Counted from the stretch's first letter, positions 34,250-47,426 are shown. The stretch is DNA of 64,000 bases from Elymus sibiricus (GCA_039707655.1 CM077665.1:85623954-85687953); one strand, 5' to 3'. Program-made: numbers and translations. Notes: generated by a model not told the origin, from the letters alone.

Positions 34250-34859
34250 TCAGGATTCTGGAGCATTCCGGAAGGTATCTTTTAGATGTTCCTCCGGTGT
34301 AATTGTTTGAATTATATTGGTTTCAACATTAATGGGCGTACCTGCAATATAATGTTTAATTCTTTGCCCATTAACTACCTTTGGATTATTGTCCTCAGCA
34401 TTATTAATCTTGATAGCTCCGGAACGATAAACTTCTTGGACGATGTAAGGTACTTCCCATTTGGAGAGAAGTTTTCTTGCAAAGAATATAAAGCAAGTAT
34501 TGTACAATAGAACTTGATCACCAATTTTAAATTCGAATTTTTGAATTCTTTTATCATGCCATCTTTTAACTTTTTCTTTAAATAACCTGGCATTCTCATA
34601 AGCTCGTGTTCTCCACTCATCCAGAGAACTAATGTCAAATAACCTCTTTTCACCGGCAAGTTTGAAATCATAATTGAGTTCTTTAATTTCCCAATAAGTT
34701 TTATGTTCCAATTCAAGAGATAAATGACATGCTTTTCCATAGACCATTTTGTATGGGGACATCCACATAGGGTTTTGATAAGCAGTTCTATATGCACACA
34801 ATGCATCATAGATTTCCTGTAGATTAGTTTCAGCATGGTCTCTGGATATGAATGCTTAA
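34250..34859 (-). pseudogene. pol: X/F integrase C-terminal fragment
   Basis: Athila-type integrase tail. It begins mid-core with LQEIYDALCAYRTAYQNP, then MSPYKMVYGKACHLSLELEH, KELNYDFKLAGEKRLFDISS and DEWRTRAYENARLFKEKVKR. The C-terminal module shows SKWEVPYIVQEVY, where the usual GPY motif has Val for Gly, and the end is TPEEHLKDTFRNAPES. The HHCC domain and the three catalytic acidic residues are missing. Directly upstream (34860) the sequence switches to a Cys-rich ORF, so gag, protease, RT and the integrase core are all absent. The fragment could not act as an integrase. Confidence 0.88.
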
Positions 34860-34871
34860 AACCAACTATTT

Positions 34872-35408
34872 TTATGTGAAAATTCTTCGCACCCCAAAAA
34901 TAGTCAAAAGTTCATTATAAAGTTCAAGGGTGATCAAGTTATTACAATATTTGGCCACAATTCGATCATGAAAAAGCATGCATTGGAAATTAAGATGACC
35001 AACTTCATTGCAAAGTTCACAAGTAATGAGATGAAAAGAACATATTTTTTTAGCAAAATCATCTATCACTTTAAGCCACCATTTAGTTTTTTCATTTTAA
35101 TGTTTATCACAAAATCTATCGTCCCTAATTAGCATATTTTCACAAAGTGTATGCACTCCACAAAAATTGATATGTTTATAAGAAACCCCCTTTTCAGAAA
35201 TTTTATCATGACTAGTGCAATCATCATTAGCATTATGGATATTCATAGAAAACATACTAAGAACATTTTAAGCATGCTTATCAGTCAAGGATTTTATGCC
35301 ATACATTTTATTAAATTCTTCTTGTAACACTTTGGCACAATTTTCTGATTCATCATTTTCAAGAAAGACTTTATAAAGATAAGCAACTTGGGACAACTTC
35401 ACTTCCAT
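34872..35408 (-). pseudogene. X/F Cys-rich ORF with CCHC knuckle in the gag position
   Basis: From ATG at 35408 (MEVKLSQVAYLYKVFLEN) one frame runs 178 codons with two TAA stops. It is rich in Cys and His: CTSHDKISEKG, HINFCGVHTLCEN, FCDKH and then CELCNEVGHLNFQC, a CX2CX4HX4C knuckle. It starts about 100 bp inside the primer site, where gag belongs, but has no capsid-like segment. I do not recognise the family. It could be a gag remnant with only the nucleocapsid part, or an unrelated zinc-binding protein carried by this element group. Both stops are TAA followed by A, so they look like decay. Confidence 0.55.
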
Positions 35409-35508
35409 GTTATGTTTGTAGTTTTCTTTTATAAATCAAACTAGTGAATAAAAAAGAAACAAAATGATTAAATTGCAAGATCTAAAGATATACCTTCAAG
35501 CACTCACC

Positions 35509-35526
35509 TCCCCGGGAGCGGCGCCA
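35509..35526 (-). other. X/F primer binding site (Asp tRNA type)
   Basis: The minus strand reads TGGCGCCGCTCCCGGGGA, nine bases inside the F LTR. Confidence 0.85.
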
Positions 35527-36424
35527 TAAATAGCTTGATGTGTACTACACAACTTTATTCTTGTAGACTCTGTTGGGCCTCCAAGCGTAGTGTTTTGTAG
35601 GACAGTAGAAAATTTCCCTCAAGTGGATGACCTAAGGTCTATCAATCCGCGAGAGGTGTACGATGAAGTTGATCTCTCTCAAACAACCCTGCAATCAGAT
35701 ACAAGAAATCTCTTGTGTCCCCAACACACCAAATACAATTGAAAATTGTATAGGTGCACTAGTTCGGCAAAGAAATGGTGATACAAGTGTAGTATGGATA
35801 CTAGATATAGGTTTTTTTGTAATATGAAATAATAAAAACAATGAGGTAGCAAGTAATAAAAGTGAGCACAAACGGTATTGCAATGCTTGGAAACAAGGCC
35901 TAGGGTTCATATTTTCACTAATGCAATCTCTCAACAGTGCTAGCATAATTGAATCATATATCAATCCCTCAATGTGCGACAAAGAATCACTCGAAAGTTC
36001 TTATCAATAACGGAGAAAATAAGATGGAATTGTTGTAGGTAGCAAACCACCTCAATGTTATCTTTCCGATCAATCTATTGAGTTATCCCTATAAGTGCCG
36101 AAAATAACCCTAGAGATTGTACTACAGTAACACCATATGATATGCACCAATCAACTCTAATATAACCTAGATAATCCAATGTCAGCACAAGTATCCGTGA
36201 GTTAATTATTCGATATGAATTAAAAAAAGTTAGATTCATAATATTCAATCAAACACAAAGAACTTCAAAGATTACTCCAAATTTTCTATCAGAGAAAGTA
36301 CGATGAAAACGTGTATGAACCTATGTGCCTAGATTACCCCAATGTCACCACGGGAATATGCAAGTTGATTACCAAAACATATATCAAGTGACTCAATAGT
36401 GTACCCTATTTTCACCACGGGTAT

Positions 36425-37720
36425 TGATGCGTCTCCAACGTATCTATAATTTTTTATTGTTCCATGCTGTTATATTATCATTCTTGGATGTTTTATAACC
36501 ATTTTATAGCAACTTTATATCATTTTTTGGGACTAACCTATTGACATAGTGCCCAGTGCCAGTTGCTGTTTTTTGCTTGTTTTTACTTCGCAGAATATCA
36601 ATATCAAATGGAGTCCAAATGCCACGAAACTTTTTGGAGATTTTTTTGGACCAGAAGACAACTTGGGAGCCAAGGAAGAAATTGGGGGCAGGCCCGTGGG
36701 ACCCACGATACACAAGGGCGCGCCAGAGGCGCCTGGCGCGCCCTGATGTATCGTGGGGCCCAGAGAGGTCTTCTTCCACCGCCTCTTAGCTCTATAAATC
36801 CTCGGAAATTCCAGAAACCCTAGAGGAGGAGACGAAACACAATTCCAGCCTCCGCAAGTTCCAGAACCACGAGACCCAATCTAACACCTTCACGGAGGGG
36901 TTCATCATCCTCATGGGTGCCTCTCCGATGATGCGTGAGTAGTCCACAATAGACCTACGGGTCCGTAGGCAGTAGCTAGATGGCTTCCTCTCTCTCTTTT
37001 GATTCTCAATACAATGGTCTCTTGGAGATCTATTTGATGTAATGACTTTTTGCGGTGTGTTTGTTGGGATCCGATGAAGTTTGGGTTCATGATCAATTTC
37101 TATCCATGAATATTATTTGAGTCTTCTTTGATCTCTTATATGCATGATTATTTATATCCTCGTATTTCTTCTTCGATTCTTTGGTTTAGTTAGGCCAACT
37201 AGATCGATTTTTCTTGCCATGGGAAGAGGTGCTTTGTGATGGGTTCAATCTTGCGGTGTCCTCTCCTAGTGACAGAATGGGCAGCGAGGCACACATGTAT
37301 CGTTGCTATTAAGGATAACATGATGGGGTCTATTCCTACATGAATAGATATTGTCTACATCATCTCATCGTTCTTATTGCATTACTCCGTTTCTCCCTGA
37401 ACTTAATACACTAGATGCATGTTGGATAGCGGTTGATGTGTGGAGTAATAGTAGTAGATGCAGAATCGTTTCGATCTACTAATCTTGGATGTGATGCCTA
37501 TATATTGATCATTGCCTTGGATATCGTCATGATTATTTGAACTTCTATCAATTGCCCAACAGTAATTTGTTTACCCACCATGTGCTATTTTCTTGCGAGA
37601 AGCCACTAGTAAAATCTACGGCCCCCGGGTCTATTCTTTTAATATATTGTTTTCCGATCTATCTTTTTCCGCATTTGTTTTCAGATCTATTGTTCCAAAA
37701 CCCAAAAATACCTTGCTGCA
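36425..37720 (+). repeat. Element D 5' LTR, truncated at TTGCTGCA
   Basis: It starts TGATGCGTCTCC after TSD ggtat and stops where E begins. The last 270 bp present in LTRs 2 and 3 are missing. TATA-like TCTATAAATC lies at 36791-36800. A GC inverted repeat is at about 36715-36760. Confidence 0.9.
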
Positions 37721-39284
37721 TGATACGTCTCCAACGTATCTATAATTTTTGCTTGTTCCATGCTGTTACATTATCATTCTTGGATGTTTTACAATCACTT
37801 TATAACAACTTTATATCTTTTTTTTGGGACTAACCTATTGACATAGTGCCAAAGTGCTAGTTGCTATTTTTGCTTGTTTTTTACATCGCAGAATATCAAT
37901 ACCAAACGGAGTCCAGTCGCGACGAAACTTTTTGAATATTTTTTTGGGACAGAAGACATCCAGTGGGCCAAAGAAGTGCCAGAGGGGAGGGTCGAGGAGA
38001 CCACAACTCACCAGGGCGCGCCAGAGGCCCCGGGCGCGCCCTGATGGGTTTTGCCCTCCTCGGGACCCCTCTCCACCGCCTCTGACGCCTATAAATCCCC
38101 AAATATTCCAGAAACCCTAGAGGAGTCGACGAAAAACACATCCAGCCGCCGCAAGTTCCAGAACCGCGAGATCCAATCTAACACCATCACGGAGGGGTTC
38201 ATCATCCTCATTGGTGCCTTTCCGATGATGCGTGAGTAGTCCACCATAGACCTACGGGTCCGTAGGCAGTAGCTAGATGGCTTCCTTTCTCTCTCTTTTG
38301 ATTCTCAATACAATGGTCTCTTGGAGATCTATTTGTTGTAAACTTTTGCGGTGTGTTTGTTGGGATCCGATGAATTTTGAGTTCATGATAAGTTTCTATC
38401 CATGAATATTATTTGAGTCTTCTTTGATCTCTTATATGCATGATTACTTATGGCCTCGTATTTCTTCTTCGAATCTTTGGCTTAGTTAGGCCAACTAGAT
38501 CGATTTTTCTTGCCATCGGAAGAGGTGCTTTGTGATGGGTTTGATCATGCGGTGTCCTCTCCCAGTGACAGAAGGGGCAGCGAGGCACGCATGTATCGTT
38601 GCTATTAAGGATAACAAGATGGGGTTTATTCCTACATGAATATATCTTGTCTACATCATGTCACCGTTCTTATTGCATTACTCCGTTTTCCCATGAACTT
38701 AATACACTAGATGCATGCTGGATAGCGGTCAGTGTGTGGAGTAATAGTAGTAGATGCCGAATTGTTTCGGTCTACTAATCTTGGACGTGATGCCTATATA
38801 ATGATCATCGCCTTGGATATCGTCATGATTATTTGATCGTCTATCAATTGCCCAACAGTAATTTGTTCACCCACCGTGTGCTATACTCATGAGAGAAGCC
38901 GCTATTGAAACCTATGGCCCCCGGGTCTACTTTTCCAACATATTGCTTTCCGATCTATCTTTTTGCCGCTTTTGTTTTCAAATCTATTATTCCAAAAACC
39001 CAAAAATACCTTGCTGCACTTTTTATTTTGTGTTCTTGAGAGCTCTATCTCTCCAATCTATCACTACCTAATCTATCTTTTTACCGTAGAGAGATTGACA
39101 ACCTCTCTTTCGCGTCGGGTTGCAAGTATTTGTTCTTTGTGTGCAGGTGCTGCTTACGTAGTGGTGGTGATCCTCCTACTGCTTCGATACCTTGGTTTCA
39201 TAACTGAGGGAAATACTTACCGTCGCTGTGCTGCATCATCCCTTCCTCTTTGGGGAAATACCGATGCAGTGTCAAGCCACGTCA
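37721..39284 (+). repeat. Element E 5' LTR
   Basis: Full 1564-bp LTR from TGATACGTCTCC to AAGCCACGTCA. CTATAAATC lies at 38089-38097. The U3 part differs from LTRs 1 and 3 (for example AAAGAAGTGCCAGAGGGG and CACAACTCACC), marking a separate subfamily. Confidence 0.9.
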
Positions 39285-39294
39285 ATGGAATTTC

Positions 39295-39312
39295 TAGCGC
39301 CGTTGCCGGGGA
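39295..39312 (+). other. Primer binding site of E
   Basis: TAGCGCCGTTGCCGGGGA, the Asp-tRNA type with G-to-A at the second base, ten bases inside the LTR. Confidence 0.8.
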
Positions 39313-39541
39313 GGAAGCGGTTTCTTCTACGTGCCAATCTCTGGCGCTGAGGAGACACCATCATCATCTACCAGGTTCCTAATCACAAATCCCATCTCCT
39401 TGCAATTACATTATTTGCCATTTGCCTCTCGTTTTCCTGTCCCCCACTTCACCAAATTTGAGGTTTTATTCGCCCTCTTTTTCGTTTGCCATTTTCTCGT
39501 CAGATCTCTTGCTTGCTTGCAATCTTGTTTGCGTAGTCACG

Positions 39542-40853
39542 ATGACTCAAGAAAACACCAAGTTGTGTGATTTTTCCAATACTAATAATAATGATTTTAT
39601 TAGTACTCTGATTGCTCCTCCCTCCACTAGTGCGGAGTCTTGTCATATTAATGCCGCTTTGTTGAATCTTGTCATGAAAGATCAATTTGCCGGTAGTCCT
39701 AATGAGGATGCCGCGTCCCATCTAACAAGTTCGTAGAATTGTGTGATATGCAAAAGAAAAAAATGTGGACAATGATATAGAGAAGTTGAAATTATTTCCT
39801 TTCTCCTTGAGGGATCGTGCAAAAATTTGGTTTTCTTCTTTGCCACGCAATAGTATCGATTCTTGGAATAAGTGCAAGGATGCTTTTATCACTAAGTATT
39901 TTCCGCCCGCGAAAATTATTTCCCTCAGGACACAAATCATGAATTATAAGCAAGTTGAGCATGAACATGTTGCACAATCTTGGGAAAGAATGAAATTGAT
40001 GTTAAGAAATTGTCCTACTCATGGTTTAAATCTTTCGATGATCATACAAATTTTTTATGCGGGATTGGATTTTGTCTCTAGAAATCTTTTAGATTCCGTC
40101 GCGGGTGGTCTTTTTATGGAAATTACTTTGGGTGAAGCTACTAAATTGCTAGATAATATTATGGCAAATCATTCACAATGTCATACTGAAAGAGCACCTA
40201 CTAGCAAAAAGGTTAGTTCGGTTGAAGAAATTAGTACTTTGAGTGATAAGGTTGATGCTTTGATGAAGTTGGTTGCTAGTAAAAATGCTCCTATTGATCT
40301 TAATGATGTGCCTTTGTCTACTTTGATTGAGCAAAATAGTGATTCCGTAGATGTGAACTTTGTCTCGCGAAACAATTTCAATAACAATGCTTATAGAGGT
40401 AATTTTAATCCTAGGCCTTTTCTTGTAAATTCCTCTAATAATTATGGCAATTCCTATGGTAATTATTCTTACAATAGTAATAGGAACCCCTATAATCTTG
40501 AGAATGATATTGAAGAAATTATCAATGCGCAAAACGTTTTCAACACTACAATAGAAGAAAAGTTGAATAAGATTGATGATATGTCTAGAAGCATTGATAG
40601 AATATCTCATGATGTGGAAAATCTCAAGTTGAAAGCATTTGCACCTAATATTGATGAATCAATTAAAGCTTTATATGTCTCTATGGATGAAAGTAAGAAA
40701 AGAACCGCTATGCTTAGAGCTAAAAGAGAATTCTTAGAAAACACGTTTTCTAGTGATTTCTTTGAGAAAAATGATGAAGATCTTAAAGTGATTGCTGTTT
40801 TTTCTATTGATTCCTTGTTTAGTAATATTAAGGTTAATGATAAAGGGACTTAA
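39542..40853 (+). pseudogene. gag: D/E gag (frameshifted)
   Basis: Athila-type gag. ATG at 39542 opens MTQENTKLCDFSNTN. Two frame changes near 39735-39765 (one in an A run) lead to the main frame 39765-40853. The capsid-like part is clear: LFPFSLRDRAKIWFSSLPRN, FITKYFPPAKIISLRTQI, ERMKLMLRNCPTHGL and IQIFYAGLD. After it come a Lys/Asp linker, an Asn/Tyr-rich stretch (RPFLVNSSNNYGNSYGNY) and a coiled coil. No zinc knuckle is seen. A TAA at 40851 ends this frame, and protease follows in the same frame. The copy is inactive but fairly young in look. Confidence 0.88.
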
Positions 40854-40889
40854 GTAGAGCTAACTTTAGCTAGAAGGCGTCCCAATAAT

Positions 40890-41621
40890 TTGGAGGGTGA
40901 AGATCTTGATAAATTTTTTGATGAAAGTGGGTTTGAAGAGGTCAAAACTTTAACTAGTGATGTGCCCACTATTTTGGATTGCAAAGACTTTAATTATGAT
41001 AGTTGCACTTTGATTGAATGTATTTCATTGCTGCAATCCATGTTGAATTCACCCCATGCTTATGAACAAAATAATGCTTTCACTAAACATGTCGTTGATG
41101 CCATGATGAAATCTTTTGAAGAAAACTTGGAATTGGAGATTTCTATTCCTAGAAAATTACATGATGAGTGGGAACCTACCATTAAGGTCAATATTAAAAA
41201 TTATGAGTGCTTTTATTTATGTGATTTGGGTGCTAGTGTTTCCACGATTCCGAAGTCTCTATGTGATGTGCTTGGTCTCACCAATATTGAAGAATGTTCT
41301 CTTAATTTGCACTTGGCGGATTCTACTATTAAAAAGCCTTTGGGAAGAATTAATGATGTTATTATTCTTGCAAATAGGAACTATGTGCCCATAGATTTTA
41401 TTGTTATTGATATTGATTGAAATCCGTCTGGCCCCATTATACTTGGTAGACCGTTTTTACGCACTATAGGTGCCGTGATTGATATGAAAGAGGGCAATAT
41501 TAGATTTCAGTTTCCACTAAGAAAGGGTATGGAACACTTCCCTAGAACAAGAATTAAGCCACCATATGAATCAATCATGAGATCATCCTATGGAGGAAAA
41601 ACCAAAGATGACAATACTTGA
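40890..41621 (+). pseudogene. D/E aspartic protease, one internal stop
   Basis: Retropepsin in the gag frame. The active site reads YLCDLGASVSTIPKSLC, followed by LHLADSTIKKPLG, then a TGA at 41418-41420, and the second motif GPIILGRPFLRTIGAVIDM. It ends at 41621 after DDNT. RT would normally follow; instead non-coding tail sequence starts at once. This element group appears to end its coding region here, so particle proteins would be made but no polymerase. Confidence 0.87.
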
Positions 41622-44102
41622 AACTATGCGTTATGCCTAGCTAGGGGCGTAAAACGATAGCGCTTGTTGGGAGGCAACCCAATGAATAAATTTATTTTCT
41701 TCTTTTTCTTTCTGTTTTTGAGTGTGGACACAATTATGCCTCTGTTATGATTGTGTTTTTATGTTTTATTTAGTGTTTGTGCCAAGTAATTCCTTTAGGA
41801 TGATTCATAAGATGAGTAGAAACAACGCTGAATCTGAAACAGAAACTTTGCCTCCAGTGTTTGAATTTTCATTTTTTTTACCGGAATGTGATATTGAGCT
41901 GATATTTTAACACAGTGTTTCTATACAAATTCTTTACGTTGTCCTATTTTTCAGAATTTTTAGAGTTACAGAAGTATGGTTAGAGTACAGATTACTATAG
42001 ACTGTTCTGTTTAAGACGGATTCTGTTTTCGTTGCATTGTGTGCTTGTTTGGATGAATCTATGGGTTGTATTGAAGCGTATGAGCCAGGGTAAAGTTAAA
42101 ATACAGTAGGTATAATGTAATAATAAAATATGAATGGGTTTGCAACAGCACCTAAAGTAGTGATTTGATTTATTATACTAACGGATCTCACGAAGATTTT
42201 GTTGAGTTTTGTGTGATTGAAGTTTTCAAGTTTTGGGTGAGATCACGATGGATGAAAGAATAAGGAGTAAAAAGAGCCTAAGCTTGGGGATGCTACAGCA
42301 CCCCCCAAGATATATCCAAAGAGAAACAAGCAACTAAGCTTGGGGATGCCCCGAGTGGCATCCCCTCTTTCTTCTAACGACCATCGGTATTTTACTTGGA
42401 GCTATATTTTAATTCGTCACATATCATGAGTTTTGCTTGGAGCGTCTTGTATCATTTGAGTCTTTGCTTTCTTTGCTTTTTAGTTTTTCATTAGTATCCT
42501 TGCTGGACACACCTATTTGAGAGAGCCAAAATTATGTAAGATTTGTTAGAATTGCTCTTTATGCTTCACTTAAACTTTTTGAGCTATAAAACTGCACTAG
42601 TGCTTCACTTATATCTTTTTGAGCACTGTGTGATTGGAATTTTTTTTGTAGAAATACTCTCATGCTTCACTTAGATTAATTTTAGATTTAGTAAATTTTG
42701 AAGAAATCCTCTCATGCTTCACTTATACTATTTTGAGAGATGAAATCTCTATGCTCATGTGCTTCACTTAAATTTGTGTGAGCTTGTCAAAAGCAATGGC
42801 AATATATGAAACTAGCCCCAAAGTGATAGATATCCAAGGAGGATATAATAAAAACTTTCATGAAGATCATTAGACAAATTAAACTTGATTCCTTGTAATA
42901 GTTTTGAGACATGTTGATAGTAATATGTGAGTCATGTTAGTGAGTAATTATGCTTTAGTAAGAATATTGGTGTTAAGGTTTGTGATTCCCTATGCAAGTA
43001 CGAAAGTCAATAGTTATGCAATGAAATTACATCCTACTTATGGTGCATTATTCAGTGTTAGTTATGCTCAATGCTCGCTTATGTGAATTTTTGTTTCTTG
43101 GTTGGTTGCTTCTCAATCTATTTGCTAGCCTCCACTTGTACTAAGTAGAAATACTACCTGTGCATCCAAAATCCTTAAACCCAGTTTTGCCTTATGAGTC
43201 CACCAAACCTACCTATATGAGGTATTTCCATGCCGTTCTAAGCAAATTTGTATGTGCCATCTCTAATTTTCAAAATAAATTTCCTTTTTGTGTGCTCGTA
43301 CCGCCCATGAAACGGTAGGGGTGTCCAATATTTTTCCATGCTAGATGTGTTATTCTCAAGATGAGTGTTTATTCACGTGTCATTGCACGAGAGTACGGAG
43401 GTAATAGGGATGCCCATTCCCGAAATGAAAAAAAGAAAAAAAATTACTTTATGTTGTCAAATAATAGATTCCTTGGAAAGTGTTGGTATGGAAGGCAACC
43501 GTGGATACGGCCAGCCATGGATTGTGAAAGAATGGTGGAAAAGGGAATAAAATTTATTTTCTATTTGAGAACCGCCTATGATATATCTAGCATGGAAAGT
43601 ATTGTGAACTACTTTGTCGTTTTCTTTGACAGGATAGGCATGCCCCCAAAAATTTTTATCTCTCAATTAAACTTTGAGCTCTAGCACCTCTACAAATCCC
43701 TACTTCCCTCTGCAAAGGGCCTATCTATTTACTTTATGCAATTTTTATTTTTAATTTGAGTCTCCATCTTCTCTTATAAACCACCAACTAGGGGGCACTA
43801 TGATCATACTTGTGCATTGGGTGTATCTAATATTTGAGTGTGTTTCATGAATGGATCAATGATTGAACATGATGGGCTAGGGATAACTTTCTTTAGTGTT
43901 GATATTTTGAAATACATGGTTGCTTGTTGGTATGCTTGAGTATTAAAGTCTTCATTTCAAAACTAGACTATTGCTTTGAACCATCTAAAAGTCCAAATGT
44001 CCATGCTACAAAAGAAAAGAATATGTGATGAACATATTAGGCAGCATTCCACATCAAAAATTCTATTTTTAACATTTACCTACTCGAGGACGAGCATGAA
44101 TT
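41622..44102 (+). other. D/E 3' non-coding region
   Basis: No credible ORF. It has one hairpin/tract-like unit (AAGCTTGGGGATGCTACAGC at 42283 and AAGCTTGGGGATGCCCCGAG at 42333), six or so copies of TGCTTCACTTA at 42550-42770 and the conserved block 43100-43740. Confidence 0.7.
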
Positions 44103-44116
44103 AAGCTTGGGGATGT
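44103..44116 (+). other. Polypurine tract of D
   Basis: AAGCTTGGGGATGT directly precedes the 3' LTR. Confidence 0.85.
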
Positions 44117-45679
44117 TGATACATCTCCAACGTATCTATAATTTTTGATTGTTCCATGTTGTTATATTATCATTCTTGGATGTTTTATAATCATTTTATA
44201 GTAACTTTATATCATTTTTTGGGACTAACCTATTGACATAGTGCCCAGTGCCAGTTGCTGATTTTTGCTTGTTTTTTACTTTGCAGAATATCAGTACCAA
44301 ATGGAGTCCAAATGCCACGAAACTTTTTTGGAGATTTTTTTGGACCAGAAGACAACTTGGGAGCCAAGGAAGCACCTGGGGGGAGGACCGAGGGGGGCAT
44401 GATACACTAGGGCGTGTCAGAGGCCCGTGGCGCGCCCTGATGTATCGTGGGGCCCACGGAGGTCTTCTCAACCACCTCTCAGCTCTATAAATCCTCAGAA
44501 ATTCCAGACACCCTAGAGGAGGAGACGAAACACAATTCCAGTCGCCGCAAGTTCCAGAACCACGAGATCCAATCTAACACCATCACAGAGGGGATCATCA
44601 TCCTCATGGGTGCCTCTCCGATGATGCGTGAGTAGTCCACCATAGACCTACGGGCCCGTAGGCAGTAGTTGGATGGCTTCCTCTCTCTCTTTTGATTCTC
44701 AATACAATGGTCTCTTGGAGATCTATTTGATGTAATGACTTTTTGCGGTGTGTTTGTTGGGATCCGATGAAGTTTGATTTCATGATCAGTTTCTATCCAT
44801 GAATATTATTTGAGTCTTCTTTGATCTCTTATATGCATGATTATTTATAGCCTCGTATTTCTTCTTCGAATCTTTGTTTAGTTAGGCCAACTTGATCGAT
44901 TTTTCTTGCCATGGGAAGAGGTGCTTTGTGATGGGTTCGATCTTACGGTGTCCTCTCCCAGTGACAGAAGGGGCAGCGAGGCACACATGTATCGTTGCTA
45001 TTAAGGATAACAAGATGGGGTCTATTCCTACATGAATAGGTCTTGTCTACATCATGTCATCGTTCTTATTGCATTACTCCATTTCTCCATGAACTTAATA
45101 CACTAGATGCATGCTGGATAGCGGTCGATGTGTGGAGTAATAGTAGTAGATGCAGAATCGTTTCGGTCTACTAATCTTGGACGTGATGCCTATATATTGA
45201 TCATTGCCTTGGATATCGTCATGATTATTTGATCTTCTATCAATTGCCCAACAATAATATTTTTACCCACCGTGTGCTATTTTCTTGAGAGAAGCCACTA
45301 GTGAAATATACGGCCCTAGGTCTATTCTTTTAATATATTGCTTTCCGATCTATCTTTTTCCGCATTTGTTTTCTGATCTATTATTCCAAAAACCCAAAAA
45401 TACCTTGCTGCACTTTTTATTTGCATCTTTTATTTTGTGTTCGTGTGCGATCTATTTATCCAATCTAATACAAACCAATCTATCTTTTTACCGTGGAGAG
45501 ATTGACAACCTCTCTTACGCGTCGTGTTGCAAGTATTTGTTCTGTGTGTGCAGGTACCATTTACATAGTGTTGCTTGGTTCTCCTACTGGTTCGATAACT
45601 GAGGGAAATACTTACCATAGCTGTGCTGCATCATCCCTTCCTCTTTGGGGAAATAACGATGCAGTCTCAAGCCACGTCA
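44117..45679 (+). repeat. Element D 3' LTR
   Basis: Full 1563-bp LTR. In the U3 part it is nearly the same as LTR 1 (AAATGGAGTCCAAATGCCAC and GACAACTTGGGAGCCAAGG), with TCTATAAATC at 44484-44493. It ends AAGCCACGTCA and TSD ggtat follows. Confidence 0.92.
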
Positions 45680-45941
45680 GGTATCCAAATGCAAGACATA
45701 CATCAAGGGATCTCAAATCCAATACATTCAATCCGATAATAATGAAACCTCAAAGGGCGAGACTTAATTCATCACAACAAAGGTAGGGAGTGAAGAACAC
45801 CATATGATTTCACTACATTAATAAATCTCATGGTACATCAAGATCATTCCCTATCAAGATCACGAGAGAGAGAGAGATCAAATAAATAGCTATTGGTACA
45901 TATCCTCAGCCCCGAGGTTGAACTACTCCCTCCTCGTTATA

Positions 45942-47426
45942 TGATACGTCTCCAACGTATCGATAATTTTTAATTGTTCCATGCTATTATATTATCAATC
46001 TTGAATACTTCATATGCAATAATATGCTATTTTATATCATTTTTTGGGACTAACCTATTAACTCAGTGCCCAATGCCAGTTCCTGTATTTTGCGTGTTTT
46101 TGACCTTTGCAGAAAATCAATACCAAACGGTGTCCAACCACGATGACACTTTTTGGTGATTTTTTCTGGAAAATTATGGGCCCACGAAGCTTCGGGAGGA
46201 GGCCAGAAGATGCACGAGGGAGCAACAAGCTTGGAGGGCATGCCCTGGGGGTTAGGGCACGTCCCTTGAGCTTGTGGCCCCCTCGTGGCTGCCCCTGACC
46301 TAATTCCACTTCTATATATTCTGAAATATTCCGAAAACACCAGAGAGCAACCGGAAACAAATTTTCCGCCGTCGCAAATCTCTGTTCTGCCGTGATCCCA
46401 TCTGGAGACGTTTTTCGGTGCCCGATCGGAGGGGGAATCGATCATGGGTCCATAGCTAGTACCTAGATGGCTTTCTGTCTCTGTTTGATCTTCAATACCA
46501 TGTTCACCGCGATTCCCGCGGTGATCTATCCGATGTAATCCTCTTTTGCGGTGTGTTTGTTGGGATCCGATAAATTGTGGGTTTATGATCAGATTATTCA
46601 TTTAAATTAATTGAGTCTTTTTATGAATTCTAGTATGCATGATTATTATAGCTTCATATTTCTCTCCTATCTATCGGTTTGGTTTGGCCAACTAGATTGA
46701 TTTATCTTTAGTGGGAGTGGTGCGTTGTAATGGGTTTAATCTTGCGGTGCTCTATATCCAAGTGACAGAAAGGGACAAGACACGTATTTGTATTGTTGTC
46801 ATTAAGGATAAAACAACGGGGTCTAAACATATTGCTTCTCTTACTTTGTCTACAACATGTCGTCTTGCTCCAAGCATTACTATGTTTGTCATAAACTTAA
46901 TACCTAGAGAGGCAAGCATAGAAGCGCTCTCGAAGTGGAGCAATAGTGGTAGATGCAGGATCGTTTCGGTCTACTTGTTTATGAACATGATGCATGTATG
47001 CGTTATCATTGCCGTGAATAACATGTCACAACTATGCGCTATTTTGTCACTTGCCCAACAGTAATTTGTTTACCCATCGTAGCCTCTAGCAAAAACTATG
47101 GCCCCCGGGTCTACCTAAACATATTTACGAAAAACCAAAAAATACCTTGCTAAAATTTATTTATTGTTTTACTTTTTATATTTATATTATCTATCTCTAT
47201 CAAGATTTAATCCTTGCAAGTAACGTGTTCAAGGGGCTTGACAACCCTCTTGCCCACATTGGGTGCAAGTGTTTGGTTTTGTGTGTGTAGGTGATGAAGA
47301 AGGGGGTTTGCATGAGTCTCATATTGGTTCGATAACCTTGATTCTCGCTCAGGAAAATATTTATCTCTATTATACTGCATCACCCCTCCTCTTCGGGGAA
47401 AAATCCAGCGCACTTTACAAGTAGCA
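45942..47426 (+). mobile_element. Element G: solo LTR, TSD ttata/ttatg
   Basis: A 1485-bp LTR from TGATACGTCTCCAACG to AAGTAGCA with no internal region. Flanks ttata (45937-45941) and ttatg (47427-47431) agree at four of five bases. It resembles the S LTR, including AAGCTTCGGGAGGAGG and TGCCCTGGGGGT. Confidence 0.85.

Larger units (their letters stand above)
36425..45679 (+). mobile_element. Element D with nested relative E: Athila-type, gag-protease only, TSD ggtat
   Basis: TSD ggtat lies at 36420-36424 and 45680-45684. Three LTRs are present: 36425-37720 (3' end missing), 37721-39284 and 44117-45679. The first and third are close to each other and the second is clearly different, so the second belongs to an inserted relative (E). 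The coding part has gag and protease but no RT or integrase. The LTRs resemble the Triticeae Sabrina-type group, named from memory. Confidence 0.88.

Noticed and set aside
45866..45880. GAGAGAGA run as a regulatory GAGA element
   Set aside because: A short simple repeat inside the F LTR with no further support.
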